This document shows, piece after piece, positions 1-5,680 of a stretch of DNA of 7,764 nt. A program made the translations under genes and the position numbers. Position 1 is the stretch's first letter. The number at the start of each line of letters is the position of its first letter. Location of the stretch: the NCBI GenBank assembly GCA_015488785.1, contig WFNC01000613.1, positions 1 through 7,764 on the forward strand. The letters are read 5' to 3'. The notes below the pieces were generated by a model. It made no database searches. It saw only the letters and a list, made by a program, of their open reading frames with translations, and had not been told where the DNA came from. This DNA is from Flavobacteriales bacterium. Its GTDB lineage: Bacteria > Bacteroidota > Bacteroidia > Flavobacteriales_D > Parvicellaceae.

Positions 1-128
1 GGCTCATCATAAGGTTGAGAAGCTTCTGAGATTTCGCTCTTTCCTTCCGTACGCATGTCAAATTTTGAACCGTCGGCACATGAAACAAGTAAAGCTACAA
101 TTGATAAAGTCCAAATAATTTGTTTCAT
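1..128 (-). CDS. Unidentified lipoprotein, N-terminal fragment (cut by window edge)
   Basis: Reading leftward from an ATG at 128-126, 42 codons are open up to the window edge. The protein begins MKQIIWTLSIVALLVSC, a textbook lipoprotein signal: a Lys at position 2, a hydrophobic core, and a lipobox L-V-S-C with the Cys at residue 17. After lipidation the mature chain would start C-A-D-G-S-K-F-D and be anchored in the inner or outer membrane. The next 25 residues are polar and Ser/Glu-rich (through S-E-A-S-Q-P-Y-D-E-P) and match no family I can name. It lies downstream of pdhC on the same strand, but a strong terminator (172-213) separates the two, so it is probably transcribed on its own. There is no Shine-Dalgarno sequence and no clear promoter in the short gap. 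The lipoprotein call is fairly sure; the function is unknown. Confidence 0.72.
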   Translation of the reverse strand, partial: MKQIIWTLSIVALLVSCADGSKFDMRTEGKSEISEASQPYDE

Positions 129-171
129 AATAAAAAGAGGTAGTTTTTCATCACATTTAATAAACAGAGAC

Positions 172-213
172 AAAAAAACATAAAAGCATACCGCCAACAA
201 ACGGTATGCTTTT
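172..213 (-). terminator. Intrinsic terminator of the pdhA-pdhC operon
   Basis: A perfect 12-bp inverted repeat pairs 182-193 (AAAAGCATACCG) with 202-213 (CGGTATGCTTTT) around an 8-base loop. Read on the minus strand, it lies 9 bases beyond the pdhC stop codon. Its 3' arm ends in TTTT and is followed shortly by a run of seven T (minus-strand complement of 172-178). This is a rho-independent terminator for the pyruvate dehydrogenase genes, and it separates them from the lipoprotein gene. Confidence 0.9.
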
Positions 214-222
214 ATTTGAATA

Positions 223-1506
223 TTAAATATTTTGTTTACCCAATAATAACACAGGGTTTTCCATATAGTTTTTAAACGAATTTAAGAAAGTAGAACCAAC
301 TGCTCCATCAACAACTCTGTGGTCGCAACTTAAAGTCACTTTCATCACGTTTCCAGGTACAATTTCTCCATTTTTAACAACAGGAACTTGACTAATACCA
401 CCAATTGCTAATATCACAGAATCAGGTGAATTAATAATTGCTGTAAACTCTTCTATTCCAAACATTCCTAAATTAGAAATCGTAAACGTATTTCCTTGCC
501 ATTCTTCTGGTTGCAATTTTTTTGTTTTAGCCTTAATCGCATATTCCCTAACCTCAGCACCTATTTGTGTCAAAGATTTACCATCGGCAAATCGAACCAC
601 AGGAACCAATAAACCATCTGGAACAGCAACAGCAACACCAATATGTACATGGTCATTGTAGCGGATAAAATCTTCATACCACGAAGCATTCACTTCTGGG
701 TGGTCTTTTAATGCTGCCGCACTTGCTTTTACAACCATGTCGTTAAAAGAAACTTTCTGCGGTGCAATCATTTTATTTATCGACTTACGAGCTTCTATCG
801 CATTGTCCATGTCAATTGATATGGTAAGGTAAAAATGAGGTGCCGAAAACTTACTTTCAGCCAATCGAGAAGCAATTACTTTTCTCATTTGAGAAACAGG
901 TTCATCTCTAAAACTTTCTACACCAACAAAAGAAGTACTAGAACCATTGTAATTATCAATGTCTCTTTTTACAATTCTTCCACCTTCTCCTGTTCCTTTC
1001 AAGAACGCTAAATTTATACCTTTATCTTCAGCCAATTTCTTAGCCAAAGGCGAAACTTTCAACCTTCCCTCTGCAATGCTACTTGCTGGAGGGAAAGCTC
1101 CTGTAGAACTAGTCTGCATCGTTACAGCAGGTTTTTTAGCTACCTTCTTTGTCGGAGCTGGCGAAGGAATAGTCGCTTTAACTTCTACTTTTTTACCCTT
1201 CGAAGATTCACTTTCTTTAGTGCTATCTTCCTTTTTTAATTCTTCTAATAACTCAGAAATATCTTCACCTTTCTCTCCTAAAATAGCCAATACCGAATCG
1301 ACAGGTGCAGCTCCACCTTTTTCGACTCCTCTATGCAATAAAACTCCCTCTTCAAAAGCTTCAAATTCCATCGTTGCTTTATCCGTTTCTATCTCTGCCA
1401 ATAAATCTCCCGACTCTACAGTATCTCCTATATTTTTGTGCCATTCAGCAATTACACCTTCAGTCATGGTGTCACTCAATTTGGGCATTCTAACAACTTC
1501 AGCCAT
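223..1506 (-). CDS. pdhC: Pyruvate dehydrogenase E2, dihydrolipoamide acetyltransferase
   Basis: This 427-residue protein is the acetyltransferase core of the pyruvate dehydrogenase complex. It moves the acetyl group from lipoamide to CoA in the cytoplasm. Domains in order: one lipoyl domain (residues 1-80) with the lipoylated lysine in E-T-D-K-A-T-M (K43); a charged, Ser/Lys/Pro/Ala-rich linker (about 85-147); a peripheral subunit-binding domain (about 149-187, V-S-P-L-A-K-K-L-A ... G-G-R-I-V-K-R-D-I); and the catalytic domain (about 200-427). The catalytic motif D-H-R-V-V-D-G lies at 395-401, with H396 and D400 as the expected active-site residues. A 2-oxoglutarate or branched-chain E2 is the alternative, but adjacency to pdhA favours pyruvate. 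The gene starts 65 bases after the pdhA stop with no promoter motif between them, so the two are probably co-transcribed. Only one lipoyl domain is present. Confidence 0.95.
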   Translation of the reverse strand: MAEVVRMPKLSDTMTEGVIAEWHKNIGDTVESGDLLAEIETDKATMEFEAFEEGVLLHRGVEKGGAAPVDSVLAILGEKGEDISELLEELKKEDSTKESESSKGKKVEVKATIPSPAPTKKVAKKPAVTMQTSSTGAFPPASSIAEGRLKVSPLAKKLAEDKGINLAFLKGTGEGGRIVKRDIDNYNGSSTSFVGVESFRDEPVSQMRKVIASRLAESKFSAPHFYLTISIDMDNAIEARKSINKMIAPQKVSFNDMVVKASAAALKDHPEVNASWYEDFIRYNDHVHIGVAVAVPDGLLVPVVRFADGKSLTQIGAEVREYAIKAKTKKLQPEEWQGNTFTISNLGMFGIEEFTAIINSPDSVILAIGGISQVPVVKNGEIVPGNVMKVTLSCDHRVVDGAVGSTFLNSFKNYMENPVLLLGKQNI

Positions 1507-1571
1507 TATATACTTGTTTTATTATAATACTCAACCCTTTTCTCAGCTAAGTATAAATAGTTCTAAAAATC

Positions 1572-2579
1572 TTATTTATATTCTTTTACAAACGGATATT
1601 CCTCCATGTAAACATCTTCGTACAATTCGTGAGCTTCTGGCTCGGGAGAATCTTCTGCAAACTTAACCGATTCCGCAACCGTTTCCTTAACTCTAACTTG
1701 TATCGCTTTCAATTCATCTTCAGAAGCTAAATTGTTTGCTTTTATTGTTTCTAAAACTTTCGTTATTGGGTCTTGTTTTTTATAATCCTCAACCTCACTC
1801 TTCGTTCTGTACTTCTGAGGGTCAGACATCGAATGACCTTTATATCTATAAGTTCTAATATCTAATAAAACAGGTCCTTTTCCAGCTCTTACATGTTCGC
1901 AAGCATTTTCTATCGCTTCATGTACCGCCTCTACCGACATTCCATCTACGACAAAAGAAGGCATATTGTAAGACAATCCCATTTTAGACATATCTTGAAC
2001 ATTAGTCGTTCGTTCTACCGAAGTTCCCATTGCATAATTGTTGTTTTCTATAATGTAAACAACAGGCAATTTCCAGTTCATTGACATATTAAAAACCTCG
2101 TGCAATATTCCCTGACGAGCAGCACCATCTCCAAAAGAACAAAACGTTACATTTTTAGTTCCTTTATATTGTTCAGCAAAAGCAATTCCAGCTCCCATTC
2201 CTATTTGAGCACCAACAATTCCGTGCCCTCCCATAAGATTTACTTCTTTATTAAACATGTGCATAGAACCACCTTTACCTTTAGACATTCCCGTCTTTTT
2301 TCCGTAAAGTTCTGCCATCATATATTTTGGATGAACCCCCAATGCAATCGGATGAGCGTGATCTCTATATGCTGTAATGTGTTTGTCGTCTTTCTTGCAT
2401 CCCGAAGCCGTACCCGTTACAAGCGCCTCTTGACCAATATATAAATGACAAAAACCACCAAATTTTTGTTGCAGGTATAAATGACCTACCATTTCTTCAA
2501 TTTTCCTCATCAACAACATATCTTCATACCATTTAAGATACTGTGCTTTAGAGTATTTGAGTTCTTTTTTAGTTCCCAT
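1572..2579 (-). CDS. pdhA: Pyruvate dehydrogenase E1 component, alpha subunit
   Basis: This 335-residue protein is the thiamine-diphosphate-dependent E1 alpha subunit, which with E1 beta decarboxylates pyruvate and reductively acetylates the lipoyl arm of E2. Visible family marks are L-Y-I-G-Q-E-A (46-52), Y-R-D-H (71-74), the M-x-G-K-G-G-S-M-H region (98-106), the ThDP/Mg motif beginning G-D-G at 150-152 and ending N-N at 180-181, and the phosphorylation-loop-like R-Y-K-G-H-S-M-S-D-P (245-254). The length is normal for the two-subunit E1 type. The ATG at 2579 is supported by a TAnnTTTG element about 30 bases upstream. It is the first gene of a pdhA-pdhC operon. The E1 beta and E3 genes are not in the window. 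Having pdhB elsewhere is, as I recall, common in Flavobacteriia. Confidence 0.95.
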   Translation of the reverse strand: MGTKKELKYSKAQYLKWYEDMLLMRKIEEMVGHLYLQQKFGGFCHLYIGQEALVTGTASGCKKDDKHITAYRDHAHPIALGVHPKYMMAELYGKKTGMSKGKGGSMHMFNKEVNLMGGHGIVGAQIGMGAGIAFAEQYKGTKNVTFCSFGDGAARQGILHEVFNMSMNWKLPVVYIIENNNYAMGTSVERTTNVQDMSKMGLSYNMPSFVVDGMSVEAVHEAIENACEHVRAGKGPVLLDIRTYRYKGHSMSDPQKYRTKSEVEDYKKQDPITKVLETIKANNLASEDELKAIQVRVKETVAESVKFAEDSPEPEAHELYEDVYMEEYPFVKEYK

Positions 2580-2607
2580 AATGTGTGCTTAGTTAATTTT
2601 AGTGTTA

Positions 2608-2615
2608 CAAATATA
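2608..2615 (-). promoter_or_regulatory. Candidate -7 element of the pdhA promoter
   Basis: The minus strand reads TATATTTG here, an exact match to the Bacteroidota primary-sigma consensus TAnnTTTG. It lies 28 bases upstream of the pdhA ATG, which would give a 5' leader of roughly 20 bases. No TTG is found at the expected 19-21 base distance upstream, so the -33 half is weak or absent. Confidence 0.55.
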
Positions 2616-2699
2616 ATCAAACTAATTTTCATATAGAGAAATATATTAATGTTATTTTACTTTGCTATTTCGAGGGCTTGTCTAAGTGTTTTTATCAGG

Positions 2700-2843
2700 G
2701 TGTTTTAACGGGCTTTCCACTTGTAGTTTTCGGTTTCAAAAAAAGTTAAACTAAGTCAAAAAGGAGCTCATAAAATCGCTCTTTTCAACCAAGTTTAACT
2801 AAGTTTTTTAAAACCAAAAAGCTAACGCTACTATCCCTAACAC
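2700..2843. repeat. Structured intergenic element (long imperfect hairpin)
   Basis: Nested complementary arms lie at regular positions: GTGTT 2700-2704 with AACAC 2839-2843; GGG 2710-2712 with CCC 2835-2837; GGTTT 2732-2736 with AAACC 2811-2815; AGTTAAACT 2744-2752 with AGTTTAACT 2792-2800 (perfect, 9 bp); and GAGC 2764-2767 with GCTC 2778-2781, extended by A/T pairs, around a 10-base apical loop. On the minus strand it begins GTTAGGGATAGTAGCG and ends near GTGGAAAGCCCG. From memory, those ends resemble a family of dispersed intergenic hairpins in Flavobacteriia genomes. That likeness cannot be tested from this single copy. It could be a non-coding RNA, a mobile hairpin repeat or a transcript-end structure. 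The strand is undecided. Confidence 0.55.
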
Positions 2844-2901
2844 AAAAAGACAACAAGAAAAAAAATAATTGATTAGCTTTTTAGGTTTTACCGAGTTTAT
2901 C

Positions 2902-3009
2902 ATGGGTTATTATTATTTATTTGGTGTATTTCATGATTTAGTTGGCTTAATCCCCGCACTAGCACCAGGAGTATCGTTTTTAATGGGCTGTGGAGAACTA
3001 TTTTTATAA
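2902..3009 (+). CDS. Doubtful small hydrophobic ORF (35 codons)
   Basis: An ATG at 2902 opens 35 codons ending in TAA, predicting M-G-Y-Y-Y-L-F-G-V-F-H-D-L-V-G-L-I-P-A-L and on to G-E-L-F-L. The whole peptide is hydrophobic, as in a single membrane segment, and the frame is open for 11 more codons upstream of the ATG. There is no ribosome-binding site, no TAnnTTTG element just upstream, and no family I recognise. It may be a small membrane peptide, a remnant of a larger gene, or chance. Confidence 0.15.
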   Translation: MGYYYLFGVFHDLVGLIPALAPGVSFLMGCGELFL

Positions 3010-3021
3010 TTAGGAGAAATC

Positions 3022-3076
3022 CTCTGCTATAATCGACTACTATATTCTTACGAAAATAGTGGAGTAGATTCCAGAG
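3022..3076. other. Imperfect hairpin of unknown role
   Basis: Stacked complementary arms are CTCTG 3022-3026 with CAGAG 3072-3076, AATC 3031-3034 with GATT 3067-3070, and ACTAT 3039-3043 with ATAGT 3056-3060. After one A-A mismatch, TTC 3045-3047 pairs with GAA 3052-3054 around a TTAC loop. No T-run follows on either strand, so it is not an ordinary terminator. It may be part of a small RNA or the remnant of a mobile hairpin. Confidence 0.35.
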
Positions 3077-3253
3077 TCAATTTTAATGAGCGTATAAATC
3101 TAAATTAAAAGAGAAATGGTTCATTCAAAAAAAAATAGGGGGTTAAATATTTTTAAGCAAACAAATTTTCTAATCTAAAAAGGAAAGACTTAATAATTTT
3201 CAGACCTCTAAACTGATTAAGATTAATTAAAGTATCGGGACATTATTTAAAAC

Positions 3254-3290
3254 AAAAAAAGGATAAACAACTAAGTTTATCCTTTTTTTT
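3254..3290 (-). terminator. Intrinsic terminator of tRNA-Leu
   Basis: GGATAAAC (3261-3268) and GTTTATCC (3275-3282) form a perfect stem, extended by seven A/T pairs to 15 bp, around a 6-base loop. On the minus strand it begins directly after the tRNA 3' end and finishes in a run of seven T. The plus-strand reading also ends in eight T, so the structure could work in both directions. Confidence 0.85.
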
Positions 3291-3291
3291 G

Positions 3292-3373
3292 TACCCAAGG
3301 TCGGAATCGAACCGACACGCCTTGCGGCACACGAGTTTGAGTCGTGCGCGTCTACCAGTTCCGCCACTTGGGC
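3292..3373 (-). tRNA. tRNA-Leu (anticodon CAA)
   Basis: The minus strand folds into a class II tRNA of 82 bases. The acceptor stem is GCCCAAG with CTTGGGT (first pair G-U), followed by discriminator A. The anticodon stem CACGA/TCGTG encloses the loop CTCAAAC with anticodon CAA (3339-3337), which reads UUG leucine codons. A long variable arm has a GCC-GCAA-GGC hairpin, and the T arm is GTCGG-TTCGATT-CCGAC. The long variable arm and the A73 discriminator fit leucine. CCA is not encoded and must be added after transcription. The gene has its own promoter and terminator and diverges from prs. Confidence 0.96.
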
Positions 3374-3386
3374 TTGTATGCGACTG

Positions 3387-3416
3387 CAAAGGTATCAATC
3401 CTTTTTATATGAGCAA
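3387..3416 (-). promoter_or_regulatory. Bacteroidota-type promoter of tRNA-Leu
   Basis: On the minus strand, TTG (3416-3414) is followed by exactly 19 bases and then TACCTTTG (3394-3387). This matches the TTG-N19-TAnnTTTG consensus of the Bacteroidota primary sigma factor. The -7 box ends 13 bases before the tRNA 5' end, so the precursor leader would be only a few bases long. Confidence 0.8.
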
Positions 3417-3455
3417 ATAATAATCTAAATATTTTTTTTATTCTATAATATAAAG

Positions 3456-3463
3456 TACTTTTG
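3456..3463 (+). promoter_or_regulatory. Candidate -7 element of the prs-rplY-pth promoter
   Basis: TACTTTTG is an exact TAnnTTTG match 25 bases upstream of the prs ATG. The expected -33 position is a T-run without a clear TTG. It faces away from the tRNA-Leu promoter within the same 115-base gap. Confidence 0.65.
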
Positions 3464-3488
3464 CACTCACAAAATTTAAACAAAATTT

Positions 3489-4430
3489 ATGACTAACAGA
3501 GTTAAGATATTTTCTTGTTCAGCTAGCAAACCGTTAGCAGAAAAGATTGCTGCCTCGTATGGTCAAAAATTAGGAGACGTTGAATTGCAAAAGTTCAGCG
3601 ATGGAGAATTTACGACTGTATTTAATGAAACCGTAAGAGGATGTGATGTTTTTATCATCCAATCAACAATACCGCCAACAGATAATATCTTTGAGCTATT
3701 GTTAATGATTGATGCTGCAAAGCGTTCTTCGGCACATAAAATTATAGCTGTAATTCCTTATTTTGGATGGGCAAGACAAGATCGGAAAGACCAACCTAGA
3801 GTTGCGATTGGAGCTAAAATGGTTGCTAATTTATTAGAAGCTGCTGGCGTAGATCGAATTATGACGATGGATTTACATGCCGATCAAATTCAAGGGTTTT
3901 TCGAAATTCCAGTAGATCATTTATATGCATCTAGCCTTTTTGCTCCCTATCTTAAAAGTTTAAATTTAGGCGATTTAATTATCGCCGCTCCAGATGCAGG
4001 AGGTTCTAAAAGAGCGAGTGCTTATGCGAAATACTTACACACAGATTTAGCTTTATGTTACAAACAACGTAAAAAAGCAAATGAAATCTCAAGTATGACA
4101 ATTATAGGAGATGTAAAAGGAAAAGATGTTGTCATTATTGATGATATGGTCGATACAGCCGGAACACTTAGTAAGTCTGCTCAATTATTTGTTGATAATG
4201 GAGCAAAAAGTGTAAGAGCAATCTGCACACACGGAGTGCTTTCTGGACCAGCTTTTGAAAGAATAGATAATTCTGTTTTGGAGGAGTTAATTATTACAGA
4301 TACCATTATTCCGACACAAAAGAGTGATAAAATAAAAGTAATAACTGTTGCCGATATGTTTGCCGATGTAATGAAAAAAGCGGTAAACTTTGAATCAATA
4401 AGCGAGCATTTTGTGTTTGCAAATCAATAA
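3489..4430 (+). CDS. prs: Ribose-phosphate pyrophosphokinase (PRPP synthetase)
   Basis: This 313-residue cytoplasmic enzyme transfers the pyrophosphoryl group of ATP to ribose 5-phosphate, giving PRPP for purine, pyrimidine, NAD, histidine and tryptophan synthesis. It is the usual length for a class I enzyme and shows the landmarks in order: F-S-D-G-E (36-40), the ATP-site R-Q-D-R-K (96-100), the metal/ATP motif beginning at H130 (H-A-D-Q-I-Q-G-F-F, 130-138), the flexible-loop K-Q-R-K-K (192-196), and the PRPP loop D-D-M-V-D-T-A-G-T (218-226). The ATG at 3489 fits the domain start. No Shine-Dalgarno sequence precedes it, as is normal in this phylum. It is first in a prs-rplY-pth cluster, with 35 bases to rplY. 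Confidence 0.97.
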   Translation: MTNRVKIFSCSASKPLAEKIAASYGQKLGDVELQKFSDGEFTTVFNETVRGCDVFIIQSTIPPTDNIFELLLMIDAAKRSSAHKIIAVIPYFGWARQDRKDQPRVAIGAKMVANLLEAAGVDRIMTMDLHADQIQGFFEIPVDHLYASSLFAPYLKSLNLGDLIIAAPDAGGSKRASAYAKYLHTDLALCYKQRKKANEISSMTIIGDVKGKDVVIIDDMVDTAGTLSKSAQLFVDNGAKSVRAICTHGVLSGPAFERIDNSVLEELIITDTIIPTQKSDKIKVITVADMFADVMKKAVNFESISEHFVFANQ

Positions 4431-4465
4431 GTAAATTAATTATAAACAAATAAATAAAAGTAAAG

Positions 4466-5068
4466 ATGAAAAAAGTATCATTGAGCGGTTCTGTTAGAAA
4501 GAGCGTAGGAAAAAAAGATGCAAAGTTAATGAGAAGAGAAGGACTAGTTCCTTGTGTTGTTTACGGAAACAAAGAACAAATACATTTCTCAGTAAAAGAA
4601 GCTAATGTAAATAAAGTTGTTTTTACTCCAAATACATACATCATTGATTTAGATGTTGAAGGTAAAAAAGCGTTAGCATTTATAAAAGAAATTCAAGTTC
4701 ACCCAGTTACGGATAAAGTATTACACGTTGATTTTCAAGAAGTAGTTGAAGGAAAAGAAGTTAAAATTAACATTCCTGTAATCTTAACAGGATTGGCAAA
4801 AGGAGTTCAAAATGGAGGGAAATTAATCCAAAATTTTAGATCTTTAACTGCTTTAGCTTTAGTAGATAAATTACCCGATACAATTGAAATTGACGTAACG
4901 GCGTTAAAAATTGGAGGGAAAATTAGAGTGAACGAAATCGAAATTGATGGAGTATCTTTCTTAAATCCTGAAGGAGCGGTAGTTGCAGCAGTTCAAATGG
5001 CTCGTGGTGCATCTGAAGATGATGAAGAAGAAACTGAAGAAGTAGCTGAAGAAGCTGCTGAAGCTTAA
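4466..5068 (+). CDS. rplY: 50S ribosomal protein L25/general stress protein Ctc (bL25)
   Basis: This 200-residue protein is the long, two-domain (Ctc/TL5) form of ribosomal protein bL25, which binds 5S rRNA on the large subunit. The N-terminal L25 domain (about 1-90) carries R-x-x-G-L-V-P-C-V-V-Y-G (24-35) and the hallmark Q-V-H-P-V-T-D-K-V-L-H-V-D-F (77-90). The second beta-rich domain spans about 95-178. The last 20 or so residues are a low-complexity acidic tail rich in Glu, Asp and Ala, probably disordered. Its position between prs and pth is the classic bacterial arrangement, with 35 and 18 base gaps, so co-transcription is likely. No strong ribosome-binding site precedes the start. Confidence 0.96.
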   Translation: MKKVSLSGSVRKSVGKKDAKLMRREGLVPCVVYGNKEQIHFSVKEANVNKVVFTPNTYIIDLDVEGKKALAFIKEIQVHPVTDKVLHVDFQEVVEGKEVKINIPVILTGLAKGVQNGGKLIQNFRSLTALALVDKLPDTIEIDVTALKIGGKIRVNEIEIDGVSFLNPEGAVVAAVQMARGASEDDEEETEEVAEEAAEA

Positions 5069-5086
5069 GCATAAAAAAATAATTTT

Positions 5087-5644
5087 ATGAAATATTTAAT
5101 AGTAGGATTAGGTAATCCTGGAATTGAATATCAAAACACTCGACACAATGTCGGATTTAAAACGTTGGATTTCTTTTCGAAGGAATCCAACGTTTCTTTT
5201 AATACAGCAAAACTAGCCGAAAGAGCAGTTATAAAATATAAGGGAAGGACTTTGGTTTTAATTAAGCCGTCCACTTTTATGAATCTTAGTGGTAAAGCTG
5301 TTAATTATTGGATGCAAAAAGAAAAAATAAGCATCGAAAATACGCTTGTTATTACTGACGATCTTTCTTTGCCATTTGGTAAGTTGAGACTGAAGCCCAA
5401 AGGTGGTGCTGGCGGTCATAATGGTCTTAAAGATATTCAGCAAGTTCTAAATACCAATGAATATGCAAGGCTTAGGTTTGGTATTGGTGATGAGTTTTCT
5501 AAAGGGAAACAAATTGATTTTGTATTAGGAAAATGGTCAGAAATAGAAGCTGATGAGTTACCAAAACACACCGAAAAAGCAATAAATATAATCAAAGCTT
5601 TTTCTACAGTTGGACTTCAAAAAGCAATGAATCTATTTAACTAG
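5087..5644 (+). CDS. pth: Peptidyl-tRNA hydrolase
   Basis: This 185-residue enzyme cleaves peptidyl-tRNAs that drop off ribosomes, recycling tRNA. The family signature is complete: G-L-G-N-P-G-x-x-Y-x-x-T-R-H-N-V-G-F (7-24) with the catalytic His at 20 and Asn10; P-S-T-F-M-N-L-S-G (61-69) with Asn66; D-D-L-S-L-P (91-96) with the Asp matching the E. coli catalytic Asp93 (here D92); and G-G-A-G-G-H-N-G-L (106-114) with Asn112. The start lies 18 bases after the rplY stop, and no other ATG fits the N-terminal G-L-G-N-P-G motif. It ends the prs-rplY-pth cluster and converges on the deiminase gene with a 36-base gap and no clear terminator. An unusually stable hairpin lies within codons 25-37. Confidence 0.97.
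   Translation: MKYLIVGLGNPGIEYQNTRHNVGFKTLDFFSKESNVSFNTAKLAERAVIKYKGRTLVLIKPSTFMNLSGKAVNYWMQKEKISIENTLVITDDLSLPFGKLRLKPKGGAGGHNGLKDIQQVLNTNEYARLRFGIGDEFSKGKQIDFVLGKWSEIEADELPKHTEKAINIIKAFSTVGLQKAMNLFN
5160..5195 (+). promoter_or_regulatory. Stable UUCG hairpin inside the pth coding sequence
   Basis: AACGTTGGATT (5161-5171) is the exact reverse complement of AATCCAACGTT (5184-5194). The stem extends inward through one G-U and three Watson-Crick pairs to a TTCG loop (5176-5179), and outward by A5160-T5195, giving 16 pairs in 36 bases. It covers codons 25-37 of pth and is followed by TCTTTTAAT, so on the mRNA it resembles a weak intrinsic terminator or attenuator. The structure is seen directly; any regulatory role is inferred. 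Confidence 0.5.
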
Positions 5645-5680
5645 AGATTATTTGATTTAAATTTAAACCGAAATTAGAAT

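Larger units (their letters stand above)
2580..3291. other. Long intergenic stretch without a confident gene
   Basis: About 710 bases separate pdhA from tRNA-Leu. I see the pdhA -7 element near the left end, a large imperfect hairpin element (2700-2843), a 35-codon ORF of doubtful reality (2902-3009), a second hairpin (3022-3076), and the tRNA terminator (3254-3290). The remainder, notably 3077-3250, is AT-rich, with stop codons in every frame and no recognisable motif. No transposase fragments, direct repeats or CRISPR units were seen. Confidence 0.7.

Noticed and set aside
959..1666. Plus-strand ORF of 235 codons overlapping pdhC
   Set aside because: It lies antisense to pdhC and runs into the end of pdhA. 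Its translation is a Ser/Phe/Leu-rich shadow with no family features.
2100..2444. Plus-strand ORF of 114 codons inside pdhA
   Set aside because: It is antisense to conserved pdhA motifs, and its composition is that of a reverse-strand shadow.
3254..3290. Possible riboswitch or attenuator ahead of prs, from the strong hairpin
   Set aside because: The hairpin sits directly at the 3' end of the tRNA on the minus strand and is fully explained as its terminator. The prs promoter lies 160 bases beyond it.
5258..5443. Minus-strand ORF of 61 codons inside pth
   Set aside because: It is antisense to the conserved N-L-S-G and G-G-H-N-G regions of pth and has no independent support.
5656..5667. Perfect palindrome TTTAAATTTAAA between the convergent pth and deiminase genes
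   Set aside because: It is A/T only, has no loop, and is easily expected by chance in such AT-rich spacer. It is not a credible terminator or operator.
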